Notes: generated by a model from the sequence alone, not told the origin. Counted from the first letter of the stretch, positions 27,111 to 38,041 are shown. The stretch: DNA of 64,000 nucleotides from Stenotrophomonas sp. ESTM1D_MKCIP4_1 (GCF_003086895.1 NZ_CP026004.1:234317-298316); one strand, 5' to 3'. Made by a program: numbers and translations.

Positions 27111-29126
27111 TCAGCCCACCTCGAAATCCACCAGCACCGCGCCATCCCCCACCTGGTCGCCCGCCTTCGCTCGGTAACCCTTCACCGTGCCATCGGCGGG
27201 CGCCTGCAGCGTGTGTTCCATCTTCATTGCTTCCAGCACCACCAGCGCCGTGCCGCGCTTCACCTGTGTGCCCGCCTCGACCAGGGTGGCCACGATTCTG
27301 CCCGGCATCGGCGCCAGCAGGCTGCCGGCATCGGCCACGGCGTTGTCCGATTCACCCACCGGGTCGTGCAGGGTGAAGCGGTGCTGGCCATCTGCACCGA
27401 ACAGGAACAGCTGGTCACCTTCGCGCAGCAGCTGCAGCTGCCAGCGGCGGCCGTGCAGCTGTACCGACATGCGATTCGCATCGGCACTGCCGATGACGCT
27501 GACCGGTGCCGCATCGTCGCGCTGCACGCGCCAGCCATCGGCCTGCGCCCACACCTTCAGCGTGTGCGTCCGCTCACCCTGCTGCAGCGGCAGCACGCGC
27601 GGTGCGGAAGCCCCCAGGCGCCAGCCATCCTGCGCCTGCCACGGCGAATGCGGATCGCGTGCATCGCTGCCCGCGCGTGCAGTGCTGGCCACGGCGGCGA
27701 TGGCCGCCAGTTGCCAGAGCGCATCATCGCTGTCGCCCACGGCATTCAGCGCGGCCTGCTCGCGTTCGATCAGCGCGGTATCCAGTTTCGCGTTGGCGAA
27801 GGAATCGGTATTCACCAGACGGCGCAGGAAACCGGCATTGGTCGTCACGCCCACCACCTGGCAGTCGGCCAGCGCCTGGCTCATGCGGCGCAGCGCGGCA
27901 TCGCGGTCCACGTCCCAGACGATCAGCTTGGCGATCATCGGGTCGTAATACGGGGTGATGCTGTCGCCTTCCTCCACGCCGGTGTCCACGCGCACATGCG
28001 CCGACGGTGCAGGCAGGCGCAGGCGGCGCAGGGTGCCGGTGGAGGGCAGGAAGCCGCGGTCGGCATCTTCGGCATACAGGCGCGCTTCGATCGCATGGCC
28101 GTGGATGGCCAGTTGTTCCTGGCGCAGCGGCATCGGCTGGCCGGCGGCCACGCGCAGCTGCCATTCCACCAGGTCGGTACCGGTGATGTACTCGGTCACC
28201 GGATGTTCGACCTGCAGGCGGGTGTTCATTTCCATGAAGTAGAAATCGCCCTCCGGGCCGGCGATGAACTCCACCGTGCCCGCACCCACGTAGCCTACCG
28301 CGCGCGCGGCATCGACGGCGGCCTGGCCCATCGCCGCGCGGCGTTCACTGCTCATGCCCGGTGCCGGTGCTTCTTCCAGCACCTTCTGGTGGCGGCGCTG
28401 CACCGAACAGTCGCGCTCGAACAGGTACACCGCATCGCCATGGGAATCGCCGAAGACCTGGATCTCGATATGGCGCGGGCGCTCGACGTACTTTTCCACC
28501 AGCACATGGTCGTTGCCGAAGGCCGACGCGGCCTCGCGCTGGCAGCTGGCCAGTGCATCGACGAAGTCTTCGCTGCGCTCGACCTTGCGCATGCCCTTGC
28601 CACCGCCACCGGCGCTGGCCTTGATCAGCACCGGGTAGCCGATGGCATCGGCCTGTGCGCGCAGGAATGCAGGTTCCTGCTGGTCGCCGTGGTAGCCGGG
28701 CGTCAGTGGCACGCCGGCCTTGGCCATCAGCGCCTTGGCCGCGCTCTTGTCACCCATCGCACGGATGGCGCTGGCCGGCGGGCCGATGAACGTGATGCCG
28801 GCGGCGGCGCAGGCATCGGCGAAATCGGCGTTCTCGGAGAGGAAGCCGTAACCGGGATGGATCGCCTGGGCGCCTGTCAGACGCGCAGCGTCCAGCAGCA
28901 CGTCACCGCGCAGGTAGCTTTCGCGCGCGGCGGCCGGGCCGATGTGGATGGCCTCGTCGGCCAGGCGCACGTGGCGCGCGCTGCGGTCGGCATCGGAATA
29001 CACCGCCACCGTGGCGATGCCCAGGCGACGGCAGGTGGCAATGACGCGGCAGGCGATCTCGCCACGGTTGGCGATGAGGATTTTGCTGAACATGGCAACG
29101 GGCTTCATGGGAGCGTGCTCGGTCAT
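27111..29126 (-). CDS. liuD: Acyl-CoA carboxylase biotin-carrying subunit (methylcrotonyl-CoA carboxylase alpha)
   Basis: A 671-residue fusion of biotin carboxylase and biotin carrier domains. The N-terminal IANRGEIACRV, the ATP-grasp loop KASAGGGGKGM and the HPVTEYITG segment are clear; the biotinyl Lys is residue 635 in EAMKMEH. With liuB upstream it forms methylcrotonyl-CoA carboxylase of leucine breakdown. The start could also be 29108 or 29093, where MFSKILIANRGE begins. It follows liuB by 8 bases and ends the liuA-liuB-liuD operon; liuC and liuE are not here. Confidence 0.92.
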   Translation of the reverse strand: MTEHAPMKPVAMFSKILIANRGEIACRVIATCRRLGIATVAVYSDADRSARHVRLADEAIHIGPAAARESYLRGDVLLDAARLTGAQAIHPGYGFLSENADFADACAAAGITFIGPPASAIRAMGDKSAAKALMAKAGVPLTPGYHGDQQEPAFLRAQADAIGYPVLIKASAGGGGKGMRKVERSEDFVDALASCQREAASAFGNDHVLVEKYVERPRHIEIQVFGDSHGDAVYLFERDCSVQRRHQKVLEEAPAPGMSSERRAAMGQAAVDAARAVGYVGAGTVEFIAGPEGDFYFMEMNTRLQVEHPVTEYITGTDLVEWQLRVAAGQPMPLRQEQLAIHGHAIEARLYAEDADRGFLPSTGTLRRLRLPAPSAHVRVDTGVEEGDSITPYYDPMIAKLIVWDVDRDAALRRMSQALADCQVVGVTTNAGFLRRLVNTDSFANAKLDTALIEREQAALNAVGDSDDALWQLAAIAAVASTARAGSDARDPHSPWQAQDGWRLGASAPRVLPLQQGERTHTLKVWAQADGWRVQRDDAAPVSVIGSADANRMSVQLHGRRWQLQLLREGDQLFLFGADGQHRFTLHDPVGESDNAVADAGSLLAPMPGRIVATLVEAGTQVKRGTALVVLEAMKMEHTLQAPADGTVKGYRAKAGDQVGDGAVLVDFEVG

Positions 29127-29134
29127 GGCATGGG

Positions 29135-30745
<1,611 letters not shown>

Positions 30746-30755
30746 GGCGGTGGCC

Positions 30756-31919
30756 TTACAGGGTGCGCTGGAACAGTTCGCGGCCGATCAGCATGCGGCG
30801 GATCTCCGACGTGCCGGCGCCGATTTCATACAGCTTGGCATCGCGCCACAGACGGCCGGTCGGGTATTCGTTGATGTAGCCGTTGCCGCCCAGGATCTGG
30901 ATGGCCTGGCCGGTCAGCCAGGTGGCTTTCTCGGCGGCATACAGGATGGCGCCCGCGGCGTCCTGGCGGGTGGTGCGGCCCTGGTCGCAGGCGCGCGCCA
31001 CGGCATAGACGTAGGCGCGGCAGGCGCCCAGCCCCACGTACATGTCAGCGATCTTGGCCTGGATCAGCTGGAAGCTGCCGATGGCCTCACCGAACTGGTG
31101 GCGCTCGTGCACGTAGGGCATCACCACGTCCATGGCCGCGGCCATCAGGCCCAGCGGGCCGCCGGACAGCACCACGCGCTCGTAATCCAGGCCGGACATC
31201 AGCACGCGCACGCCGCCGCCCACCTGGCCCAGCACGTTCTCTTCCGGCACTTCGCAGTCCTGGAACACCAGCTCGCAGGTGGGCGAGGAACGCATGCCCA
31301 GCTTGTCCAGCTTCTGTGCGGTGGAGAACCCCTTCGTGCCCTTTTCAACCAGGAACGCGGTGATGCCCTTGGCGCCGGCCTCCATGTCGGTTTTGGCGTA
31401 GACCACCAGCACATCGGCATCCGGGCCGTTGGTGATCCACATCTTGTTGCCGTTGAGCACGTAGCGGTCGCCGCGCTTGTCGGCACGCAGCTTCATCGAC
31501 ACCACGTCCGAACCCGCGCCCGGTTCGCTCATCGCCAGCGCGCCGACCTTGGCGCCGCTGCACAGGTCGGGCAGGAAGCGCTGCTTCTGTTCCTCGCTGC
31601 CGTTCTTGCGCAGCTGGTTCACGCACAGGTTGGAGTGCGCGCCGTAGGACAGGCCGATGCCGCCGGAGGCGCGCGAAATCTCTTCCATCGCCACCACGTG
31701 GGCCAGGTAGCCCATGCCGGTGCCGCCGTATGCTTCTTCCACGGTGAGGCCCAGCAGGCCCTGTTCGCCCAGCTTCGGCCACAGCGCCAGCGGGAACTGG
31801 TTGCTGGCATCGGCCTCGGCGGCCAGCGGAGCGACCTCGGCAGCGGCAAAATGGGCCACGCTCTGGCGCAGCAGGTCGATCTCTTCGCCAAGATCGAAGT
31901 TCAGGGATGGCACGTGCAT
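30756..31919 (-). CDS. liuA: Isovaleryl-CoA dehydrogenase
   Basis: A 387-residue acyl-CoA dehydrogenase. The catalytic Glu is placed as in isovaleryl-CoA dehydrogenases, in [14 protein letters not shown] (E247), not at the usual C-terminal position. [13 protein letters not shown] and [13 protein letters not shown] are the FAD and substrate segments. It makes 3-methylcrotonyl-CoA for the carboxylase encoded next. The gene is divergent from a TetR regulator, which probably controls the operon. Confidence 0.94.
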   Translation of the reverse strand: MHVPSLNFDLGEEIDLLRQSVAHFAAAEVAPLAAEADASNQFPLALWPKLGEQGLLGLTVEEAYGGTGMGYLAHVVAMEEISRASGGIGLSYGAHSNLCVNQLRKNGSEEQKQRFLPDLCSGAKVGALAMSEPGAGSDVVSMKLRADKRGDRYVLNGNKMWITNGPDADVLVVYAKTDMEAGAKGITAFLVEKGTKGFSTAQKLDKLGMRSSPTCELVFQDCEVPEENVLGQVGGGVRVLMSGLDYERVVLSGGPLGLMAAAMDVVMPYVHERHQFGEAIGSFQLIQAKIADMYVGLGACRAYVYAVARACDQGRTTRQDAAGAILYAAEKATWLTGQAIQILGGNGYINEYPTGRLWRDAKLYEIGAGTSEIRRMLIGRELFQRTL

Positions 31920-32050
31920 TGCGGCGGCTCCACGAGGAAGGTGGGGGAATGGACGCACCCGTCAGGGGGAGGCTGGTGGCTGTTGAAGGCAGCGGCCAGC
32001 ACGGGCGATGGCCCCAGCGTAGCGGGGTTCGGGAAAGAAGTGAACACAAA

Positions 32051-32063
32051 TTCAAAAATTGAA
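32051..32063. promoter_or_regulatory. Palindromic operator candidate between tetR and liuA
   Basis: TTCAA-AAA-TTGAA is a perfect dyad in an AT-rich patch just upstream of the tetR -10 box. Its place between the divergent genes suggests the binding site of the TetR protein, repressing itself and perhaps liuA. Confidence 0.5.
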
Positions 32064-32065
32064 AC

Positions 32066-32071
32066 TAGAAT
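32066..32071 (+). promoter_or_regulatory. Probable -10 box of tetR (leaderless)
   Basis: TAGAAT lies exactly six bases before the ATG at 32078. Confidence 0.55.
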
Positions 32072-32077
32072 CAGGAT

Positions 32078-32695
32078 ATGGCCTACAAACGCTCTGCATT
32101 GATGGAAGAACGCTTGGCCGGGGCCCGTGAACGGATCCTGCTGGCGACCCGCGAGCTGGTCGCGGCCGGCGGCTGGCGCAATGCCCCGGTGACCGCCGTG
32201 GCGACCCAGGCAGGCGTGTCCACCGGGCTGATCTACCGGCACTTCCCGTCCAAGGCCGAGCTGTTCGTGGAGGTACTGAACGCCGCCGTGGCCCACGAGG
32301 TGGAGATCATGGAACGCATCGCCAGCGGCCCCGAAGTGGCCAGCGAGCGCCTGCGCCTGGCCATCACCGCCTTCGTCCGCCGCGCCCTGGCCGGGCCGGG
32401 GCTGGCCCACGCCTTCATCGTCGAACCGGTGGACCCGGACGTGGAAGCCGAGCGCATGCGCGGGCGCCGCGCCTTTGGTGATGTATTCCTGCGCCTGGTG
32501 GAAGAGGGCGTGGCCGCCGGCGAGCTGCCCGCGCAGGACGCACATGCCACCGCCGCCTGCCTGGTGGGGGCGTTCACCGAAGCGATGGTCGGCCCGACCG
32601 CACCCAGCCGCGAAGCGCACCGCGATGAGGGCGCGCTGGTGGACGCCATCTGCAGCTTCTGCCTGCGCGCGATTGGCGCCCCCGTCACCCGGTAG
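32078..32695 (+). CDS. TetR-family regulator divergent from the liu operon
   Basis: A 205-residue TetR protein. The helix-turn-helix is at about residues 18-64 (ERILLATRELVAAGGWRNAPVTAVATQAGVSTGLIYRHF), with an all-helical ligand domain behind it. Being divergent from liuA it is the likely repressor of leucine breakdown, although the liu operon is often controlled by MerR-type LiuR in other bacteria. The stop codon TAG is supplied by the GTAG head of a SMAG element. Confidence 0.9.
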   Translation: MAYKRSALMEERLAGARERILLATRELVAAGGWRNAPVTAVATQAGVSTGLIYRHFPSKAELFVEVLNAAVAHEVEIMERIASGPEVASERLRLAITAFVRRALAGPGLAHAFIVEPVDPDVEAERMRGRRAFGDVFLRLVEEGVAAGELPAQDAHATAACLVGAFTEAMVGPTAPSREAHRDEGALVDAICSFCLRAIGAPVTR

Positions 32696-32713
32696 CGCCG
32701 GCCGCTGGCCGAC
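32692..32713. repeat. SMAG palindrome overlapping the tetR stop codon
   Basis: GTAG head at 32692-32695 with GCCGGCC/GGCCGAC arms (one arm imperfect). The TAG of the head is the tetR stop codon. Confidence 0.8.
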
Positions 32714-32726
32714 GGCGATTGTTGGC

Positions 32727-32767
32727 GGGGTCAGATCCCTTCTGCGATGCAAAAGGGATCTGACCCC
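32727..32767. repeat. GGGGTC-type palindrome, copy 5
   Basis: GGGGTCAGATCCCTT at the left pairs with AAGGGATCTGACCCC at the right; one of the best conserved copies. Confidence 0.85.
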
Positions 32768-32807
32768 ATCCCGCGCGCATGCTGCGCCGCACCAGCATCG
32801 ACGCCTG

Positions 32808-32835
32808 TTGTCGCACGCAGAGCGCGTTCTATACT
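32808..32835 (+). promoter_or_regulatory. Promoter of the cytochrome c gene
   Basis: -35 TTGTCG (32808-32813), 16-base spacer, -10 TATACT (32830-32835). The implied leader is about 50 bases. Confidence 0.55.
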
Positions 32836-32895
32836 CGCCTCATCACGCAGTCGCTCAGCCGTGGTCCAACGACTATCAGCCAGGGGTAACGAAGA

Positions 32896-33414
32896 GTGCG
32901 GAATTACGATCTGGAGTTCCTGAAACGCTTCTCCATGGTGATCGCGCTGCTGGCAGCCATCACGCTCGGCCTCATCCTTCTGGCGGCCTACATCCACACC
33001 CGCATTCCGCCCGAGGTGTCGCCCACCGCGGCCAAGCGCACCGAGCAGCGCATTTCGCCCACCGGCGCGGTGTATGCCGGCAGTACCGGCGCCGCCGCAC
33101 AGGCTGCAGCCAAGGCCGCCGCACTGGCCAAGGCCGCTTCACAGGTGGCCTACGGCGGCACCAAGGATGGCAAGGTCATCTTCGACAACCTGTGCACCGC
33201 CTGCCACACCACCGGCGTCGGCCAGGCGCCCACGCTTGACCATGCGCATTGGGACCAGCGCCTGGCCCAAGGCAAGGACACCCTCTACAAGCACGCCATC
33301 GAAGGCTACACCGGCCCCGACGGCGGCATCATGCCGCCCAAGGGCGGCAACCCGGCGCTCACCGAAGAACAGATCCACGCCACCGTGGATTGGATGCTGG
33401 GTAACCTGAAATAG
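32896..33414 (+). CDS. Membrane-anchored cytochrome c5-like protein
   Basis: A 172-residue monohaem cytochrome c. A transmembrane anchor lies at about residues 14-33, an Ala/Lys-rich linker at about 60-82, and the haem site is C-T-A-C-H (NLCTACHTTG) with a distal Met in GGIMPPKGG. It faces the periplasm and probably carries electrons in respiration. I chose the GTG at 32896 (MRNYDLEFLKRFS), which gives the N-terminus typical of this family; there is no strong ribosome site. Confidence 0.88.
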   Translation: MRNYDLEFLKRFSMVIALLAAITLGLILLAAYIHTRIPPEVSPTAAKRTEQRISPTGAVYAGSTGAAAQAAAKAAALAKAASQVAYGGTKDGKVIFDNLCTACHTTGVGQAPTLDHAHWDQRLAQGKDTLYKHAIEGYTGPDGGIMPPKGGNPALTEEQIHATVDWMLGNLK

Positions 33415-33437
33415 GCGTCAACACCCGGAACGGCGGA

Positions 33438-33511
33438 ATGGGGATCGTGGGATCGTGGGATCGCAGATCGTCGGTCGTGGGATCGTGGGTCGGGAATCGT
33501 GGGGTCGGGGG
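33438..33511. repeat. Degenerate short direct repeats (GATCGTGG type)
   Basis: About seven imperfect copies of an eight- to nine-base unit around GGATCGTGG. They open the 354-base gap between the cytochrome and nuclease genes. No gene is seen in the gap. Confidence 0.6.
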
Positions 33512-33598
33512 GTAGAGTCGACTGTCAGTCGACTATCGCGCGCAGCGCGGGCTTTTCGGCCACGTTGGCAAGAGCAGTCGACTAACAGTCGACTCTAC
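33512..33598. repeat. SMAG inverted pair
   Basis: GTAG-headed GTCGACTG palindrome (33512 on), a 35-base spacer with CGCGCGCAGCGCGG, and an inverted copy ending CTAC. The same spacer sequence appears in the cluster at 45.3-45.8 kb. Downstream to 33768 lies GC-rich sequence with short GGTTCC and CGCCGGT direct repeats but no gene. Confidence 0.85.
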
Positions 33599-33768
33599 CC
33601 CCGGTTCCGGTTCCGGTTTCCCCGCGCCCCCCGCCGGTCGCCGGTCGCCGCCGTTGCGCCCCCGCGCTTTGCCCACCAAGGCCTGATCGCCCAGAGTGCC
33701 CCGCGCTGCAAGCGGGCCTGCACATTTCGGGGTTAGTCTGTGCGCCCATTTCGTGGAGTCGCCCGTCG

Positions 33769-35211
33769 ATGCGCCGCCGTTCCCTCGCCCTTGCCCTGTC
33801 CCTGCTGCTGCCGGCCACCACTTTTGCCCAGGCCCAGTCGCAGGCCGCGCCGACCTCGACCCCGTCCGCCGCACGCAGCAAGGCGCCGGTCGTACTGACC
33901 ACCGCGCCGGCCGACTGGCGCGCGCTGGACGGCCAGCACGTGCGCATCGCCGCCCCGCTCACCCTGGCCGGCACCGATGGCCTGGAACGCTTCGGCCAGC
34001 TCACCGTGGCCTTCGATGGCCGCCTCTGGCAGCCCACCGAAGTGGCCGCGCCGGGCACGGCCGGCATCGAACAGGTGATGGCCGACAACCAGCGCCGCCG
34101 CCTGGTGCTGGATGACGGCAGCGATGCACGCGACCCGGGCAGCGTGCCGTACCTGGCCGGCAACCCGGTGCTGCGCACCGGCATGCAGCTGCGCAACGTG
34201 GAAGGCATCGTGCGGGTGGATGCACAGGGCCGTCCCAGCCTGCAGGTGCAGGGCACGCTGAAGCTGCCGGACCTGCAGCGCCCGGCGGTGCCCAAGGTGG
34301 CCGGCGACCTGCATATCGCCGCCTTCAACCTGGAGAACTTCTTCAACGGTGACGGTCAGGGCGGTGGCTTCCCGACCCTGCGCGGCGCGCGCACGCTGGA
34401 CGAACACAAGGCCCAGGTGGCCAAGCTGGTGGCAACCATCAGCGCGCTCGACGCTGATATCGCCGCACTGATGGAACTGGAAAACGATGGTTACGGCCTG
34501 CAGTCCGCCATCGCCGAACTGCTTGCGGCGCTCAACGCCAACCTCGAACCAGCCCAGCAATGGGCCATGGTCGATGCCGGCGAAGGCCCGGGCACCAATC
34601 CCATCCGCGTTGGCATCATCTACCGCAGGAGCCAGTTCAAGCCGTTGGGCGGTCCGCTGACCAAACTGGATGGTCCGTTCGCCGAACACAGCCGCGCGCC
34701 GCTGGCGCAGGCCTTCCAGGGCAATGGCGCCCCGTTCCTGGTGGTGGCCAACCATTTCAAGTCCAAGGGTTGCCGCGATGCCAGCGGTGCCGACGCCGAC
34801 CAGAACGATGGGCAGGGCTGCTGGAATGCCACCCGCGTGGAGTCGGCGCACCAGCTCAACCAGTGGGTGAATGCCGAAGCGGCGCGCCTGAAGGTCAAGG
34901 ACATCGTGCTGCTGGGCGACTTCAATGCGTATGCGCAGGAAGACCCGATCCGCACCCTGCATGACCTGGGCTGGCAGGACGCCTTCAAGGTGGCCAAGGT
35001 CGAACATCCCTACAGCTACGTCTACAACGGCTACACCGGCCGCCTCGATCACGCGCTGCTGAGCCCGGGCATGGCCAAGCGCCTGCGCGGTGCCGCCGAA
35101 TGGCACAGCAACGCCGACGAACAGGACGCCAGCGGCTACCAGGGCCGCAACGTGCCGGGCCCGTGGCGCAGCTCCGACCACGACCCACTGCTGCTGGGCT
35201 TCGGGAAATAA
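33769..35211 (+). CDS. Secreted endonuclease/exonuclease/phosphatase-family nuclease
   Basis: A 480-residue protein with a signal peptide (about residues 1-20), an N-terminal domain of the kind found in ExeM/NucH-like extracellular nucleases, and a C-terminal EEP catalytic domain from about residue 178. Visible active-site segments are FNLENFF, HFKSKG, GDFNAYAQED and SSDHDPLL. It probably degrades extracellular DNA for nutrition or biofilm turnover. It is a lone gene followed by a GGGGTC palindrome. Confidence 0.9.
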   Translation: MRRRSLALALSLLLPATTFAQAQSQAAPTSTPSAARSKAPVVLTTAPADWRALDGQHVRIAAPLTLAGTDGLERFGQLTVAFDGRLWQPTEVAAPGTAGIEQVMADNQRRRLVLDDGSDARDPGSVPYLAGNPVLRTGMQLRNVEGIVRVDAQGRPSLQVQGTLKLPDLQRPAVPKVAGDLHIAAFNLENFFNGDGQGGGFPTLRGARTLDEHKAQVAKLVATISALDADIAALMELENDGYGLQSAIAELLAALNANLEPAQQWAMVDAGEGPGTNPIRVGIIYRRSQFKPLGGPLTKLDGPFAEHSRAPLAQAFQGNGAPFLVVANHFKSKGCRDASGADADQNDGQGCWNATRVESAHQLNQWVNAEAARLKVKDIVLLGDFNAYAQEDPIRTLHDLGWQDAFKVAKVEHPYSYVYNGYTGRLDHALLSPGMAKRLRGAAEWHSNADEQDASGYQGRNVPGPWRSSDHDPLLLGFGK

Positions 35212-35222
35212 CGTTCAAGCGC

Positions 35223-35261
35223 GGGGTCAGAGCCCATTCCAACGGAATGGGCTCTGACCCC
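35223..35261. repeat. GGGGTC-type palindrome, copy 6
   Basis: GGGGTCAGAGCCCATTCC pairs with GGAATGGGCTCTGACCCC around a short AAC loop. It lies between convergent genes and could terminate both. Confidence 0.85.
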
Positions 35262-35272
35262 GATACACCCGC

Positions 35273-36130
35273 TCACCCCCAGGCGATCAATCCGATCGCC
35301 ACCACCGCCAGCGCCAGGCCGGCGCGGTTCCACTTCGTGGTGGCCTCGCCGAAGGCGAACACGCCCACCAGCGCACCCAGCACCACCACGCCGATGTTCA
35401 TGCCGGCGAACACGGTGGCCGGGCTGTCCGGCATCGCCTGGTGCGCGTGTACATAGAAGAGGATGTTGCCGCCGTTGAGCAGGCCCAGCAGCGCACCGGC
35501 CCCCAGGTTGCGCCACGCCAGCCGGCTGCGGCCGCTGGCATGCCGCCACAGCTGCAGCGCCAGCATCAGCACGAAGGCCACGCTGAAGCTGGCCAGCACC
35601 GCCGCCATCGACGGCGTGCCCGACAGCGCCACCTGCTTGAGCAGCACGTCCACCGCCGCAAAGCCCCCCCACACGCCCAGCAACCAGCCCCAGCCACCGG
35701 CCGATGCAGTCACCGTCGGCCCGCGCGGGCGCAGGCTGATGGCCACCATCGCCACCAGGCCAAGCCCCAGGCCGGCCAGCTTCCACGCCGTGGCGGTCTG
35801 GCCGAAGAACAGGAAGGCGGCGGCCAGTGACAGCAGCAGCGACAGGCGCTGGGCCACATCGCTGCGCACGATGCCGGCCACGGCCACTGCGCGGCCCAGC
35901 ACCAGGAAGATCGACGGCAGCACCACCGCCAGCGCCAGCAGCGAAACCCACGGCGCATGCGGCGCACGCAGCGCGTCCAGCGGCGGCTGCAGCACCACGG
36001 CAGTGAGGGTGGCGGCTACCAGATAATTCCAGGTCACCATCTGCGGCACGTCCAGCGCGCGGCGGTTGGCCAGCTTCAACAACACCGAAACCAGCACACT
36101 GCAGATCACGGCCAGGGACAGGTAGAGCAT
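35273..36130 (-). CDS. DMT-superfamily (EamA-like) transporter
   Basis: A 285-residue membrane protein with about ten hydrophobic helices arranged as two similar halves, as in drug/metabolite transporters. The second half starts near GWGWLLGVWGGFAAVDVLLKQ. The C-terminus ends in KWNRAGLALAVVAIGLIAWG. Substrate unknown. It is divergent from the alpha/beta hydrolase gene with about 43 bases between starts. Confidence 0.85.
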   Translation of the reverse strand: MLYLSLAVICSVLVSVLLKLANRRALDVPQMVTWNYLVAATLTAVVLQPPLDALRAPHAPWVSLLALAVVLPSIFLVLGRAVAVAGIVRSDVAQRLSLLLSLAAAFLFFGQTATAWKLAGLGLGLVAMVAISLRPRGPTVTASAGGWGWLLGVWGGFAAVDVLLKQVALSGTPSMAAVLASFSVAFVLMLALQLWRHASGRSRLAWRNLGAGALLGLLNGGNILFYVHAHQAMPDSPATVFAGMNIGVVVLGALVGVFAFGEATTKWNRAGLALAVVAIGLIAWG

Positions 36131-36161
36131 GGGGCGGGCACAGGGCAGGGGCGGGGGACGC

Positions 36162-36167
36162 TATCAT
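36162..36167 (+). promoter_or_regulatory. Probable -10 box of the alpha/beta hydrolase (leaderless)
   Basis: TATCAT with exactly six bases to the ATG at 36174. Confidence 0.45.
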
Positions 36168-36173
36168 GGTGCC

Positions 36174-36845
36174 ATGCACAAGCCCTCGTTCCCCGTCGCC
36201 CCCGGCGAAACCGCCTGCCTCGTACTGGATGGCCCGGTCGGCCCGCTGGAAGTGGTCGTCGACCTGCCCAAGGCCGATGTGCCGGTGCAGCCGATCGTGG
36301 CCATCATCTGCCACCCGCTGTCCACCGAAGGCGGCACCCTGCACAACAAGGTGGTCACCATGGCCGCCACCACCCTGCGCGAGCTGGGCATTGCCACGGT
36401 GCGCTTCAACTTCCGCAGTGTCGGCAGCTCCGCAGGCAGCTTCGACCATGGCGTGGGCGAACAGGATGACCTCAAGGCTGTCACCGCCTGGGTGCGCAGC
36501 CAGCGTCCGGACGACCGCCTGTGGCTGGCCGGTTTCAGCTTCGGTTCCTTCGTTTCGCTGAAGGCCGCGGGCGAGCTGCAGCCCGAAGCGCTGATCTCGA
36601 TCGCGCCGCCGGCCGGCCGCTGGGATTTCAGCGGCGTGCAGCCGCCGGCCCGCTGGCTGGTCATCCAGGGCGAGCAGGACGAGATCGTCGACCCGCAGGC
36701 CGTCTATCAGTGGCTGGACACGCTGGGCGCGCCGCACGAGCTGGTGCGCATGCCCGAAACCAGCCACTTCTTCCACCGCAAGCTGATCGACCTGCGCGGT
36801 GCGCTCACCCACGGCGTCAAGCACTGGCTGGGCGCGGCGGCATGA
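36174..36845 (+). CDS. Alpha/beta hydrolase
   Basis: A 223-residue hydrolase with the nucleophile elbow GFSFGSF, an oxyanion region CHPLSTEGGT and a C-terminal His in ETSHFFHRK. It resembles the small esterase-like hydrolases found beside zapE in xanthomonads. Substrate unknown. Its stop overlaps the zapE start (ATGA), so the two are probably translated together. Confidence 0.88.
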   Translation: MHKPSFPVAPGETACLVLDGPVGPLEVVVDLPKADVPVQPIVAIICHPLSTEGGTLHNKVVTMAATTLRELGIATVRFNFRSVGSSAGSFDHGVGEQDDLKAVTAWVRSQRPDDRLWLAGFSFGSFVSLKAAGELQPEALISIAPPAGRWDFSGVQPPARWLVIQGEQDEIVDPQAVYQWLDTLGAPHELVRMPETSHFFHRKLIDLRGALTHGVKHWLGAAA

Positions 36846-37942
36846 GCGAGCAGGCGTTGACCCCGTCGCAGCGGTACGCGGCCGGGGTTGCCAGCGGCGA
36901 CTGGCAGGACGACCCGGCCCAGCACGCGGCCCTGGCCGAACTGGACCGCATCCACCTGGGCCTGGTCGACAGCGCCGAGGACGGCTGGCTGGACCGCCTG
37001 TCCTCGTTCTGGAAGAAGCCCGAACCGGTGAAGGGCCTGTACTTCTGGGGCGGTGTCGGCCGAGGCAAGACCTTCCTGGTGGACCTGTTCTACGACGGCC
37101 TGCCGATCAAGCAGAAGTACCGCACGCACTTCCACCGCTTCATGCGCAGCGTCCACGAGCGCCTGCGCGAACACCAGGGGCAGAGCGACCCGCTGGCGAA
37201 GATCGCCCAGGAATGGCGCAGCAACCTGCGCGTGCTGGTGCTGGACGAGTTCTTCGTCACCGACATCGGCGATGCCATGCTGCTGGCGCGGCTGCTCGAA
37301 CGCCTGTTCGCCGAAGGCGTGACCCTGGTGACCACCTCCAATACGGCAGTGGAGAACCTGTACCTCAACGGCCTGCAGCGCGAGAGCTTCATGCCGGCCA
37401 TCGGCCTGCTGCAGCGCTACTGCGTGGAGCTGTACGCCGAGGGCACCGAGGATTACCGCATGCGCGCGCTGACCCGTTCGCCGGTCTACCGCGCGCCGCT
37501 GGCCGCCGACAGCGATGGCTGGCTGGCCAGCCGCTGGGGTGAACTGAGTGGCGGGCAGCCGGCCAAGGCCGGCAACATCGAGATCGAAGGCCGCAAGATT
37601 CCGGTGCGCGGCCGCGGCAAGAGCATTGCCTGGTTTGATTTCGCCGCCCTGTGCGAAGGCCCGCGCGGCCCGTCGGATTACATCGAGATCGCGCACGAGT
37701 TCAACACGGTGCTGCTGGGCGACATTCCCGCCTTCGACCGCCTGAATGAAGATGCCGCGCGTCGCTTCGTCAACCTGATCGACGAGCTGTACGACCGCCA
37801 CGTCAACCTGGTCTGCACCGCCAGCACCTCGCCGGTGGAACTGTATGCCGGCGAGCGCCTGCAGGGCGCCTTCGAGCGCACCGCCTCGCGCCTGATTGAA
37901 ATGCAGAGCGCCGAGTACCTGGGCACCCCGCACCGGGCGTAA
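36842..37942 (+). CDS. zapE: ZapE, cell-division ATPase (AFG1-like)
   Basis: A 366-residue AAA-type ATPase of the AFG1/ZapE family. Walker A is GGVGRGKT (about residues 64-71) and Walker B is VLVLDEFFV. ZapE binds the Z ring and affects division under stress in E. coli. The C-terminal segment RHVNLVCTASTSPVELY is typical. The ATG at 36842 overlaps the hydrolase stop. Confidence 0.93.
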   Translation: MSEQALTPSQRYAAGVASGDWQDDPAQHAALAELDRIHLGLVDSAEDGWLDRLSSFWKKPEPVKGLYFWGGVGRGKTFLVDLFYDGLPIKQKYRTHFHRFMRSVHERLREHQGQSDPLAKIAQEWRSNLRVLVLDEFFVTDIGDAMLLARLLERLFAEGVTLVTTSNTAVENLYLNGLQRESFMPAIGLLQRYCVELYAEGTEDYRMRALTRSPVYRAPLAADSDGWLASRWGELSGGQPAKAGNIEIEGRKIPVRGRGKSIAWFDFAALCEGPRGPSDYIEIAHEFNTVLLGDIPAFDRLNEDAARRFVNLIDELYDRHVNLVCTASTSPVELYAGERLQGAFERTASRLIEMQSAEYLGTPHRA

Positions 37943-37968
37943 GCGCGGTGCGTCGCGGATGGATGCGT

Positions 37969-38029
37969 TGCCGGCCAGCGGCCGGCACTACCATGCCGCG
38001 GTCCCGGTAGTGCCGGCCGCTGGCCGGCA
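37969..38029. repeat. SMAG pair, tail-out
   Basis: An inverted GCCGGCC-type element (CTAC end at 37991) is followed by a forward one (GTAG at 38007), so the GTAG ends point towards each other in the middle. It lies between convergent zapE and the DUF2884 gene. Confidence 0.88.
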
Positions 38030-38041
38030 TCAGACCCTCGG

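Noticed and set aside
34000..34300. Short minus-strand frames inside the nuclease gene
   Set aside because: No ribosome site or family similarity; shadows of the nuclease gene.
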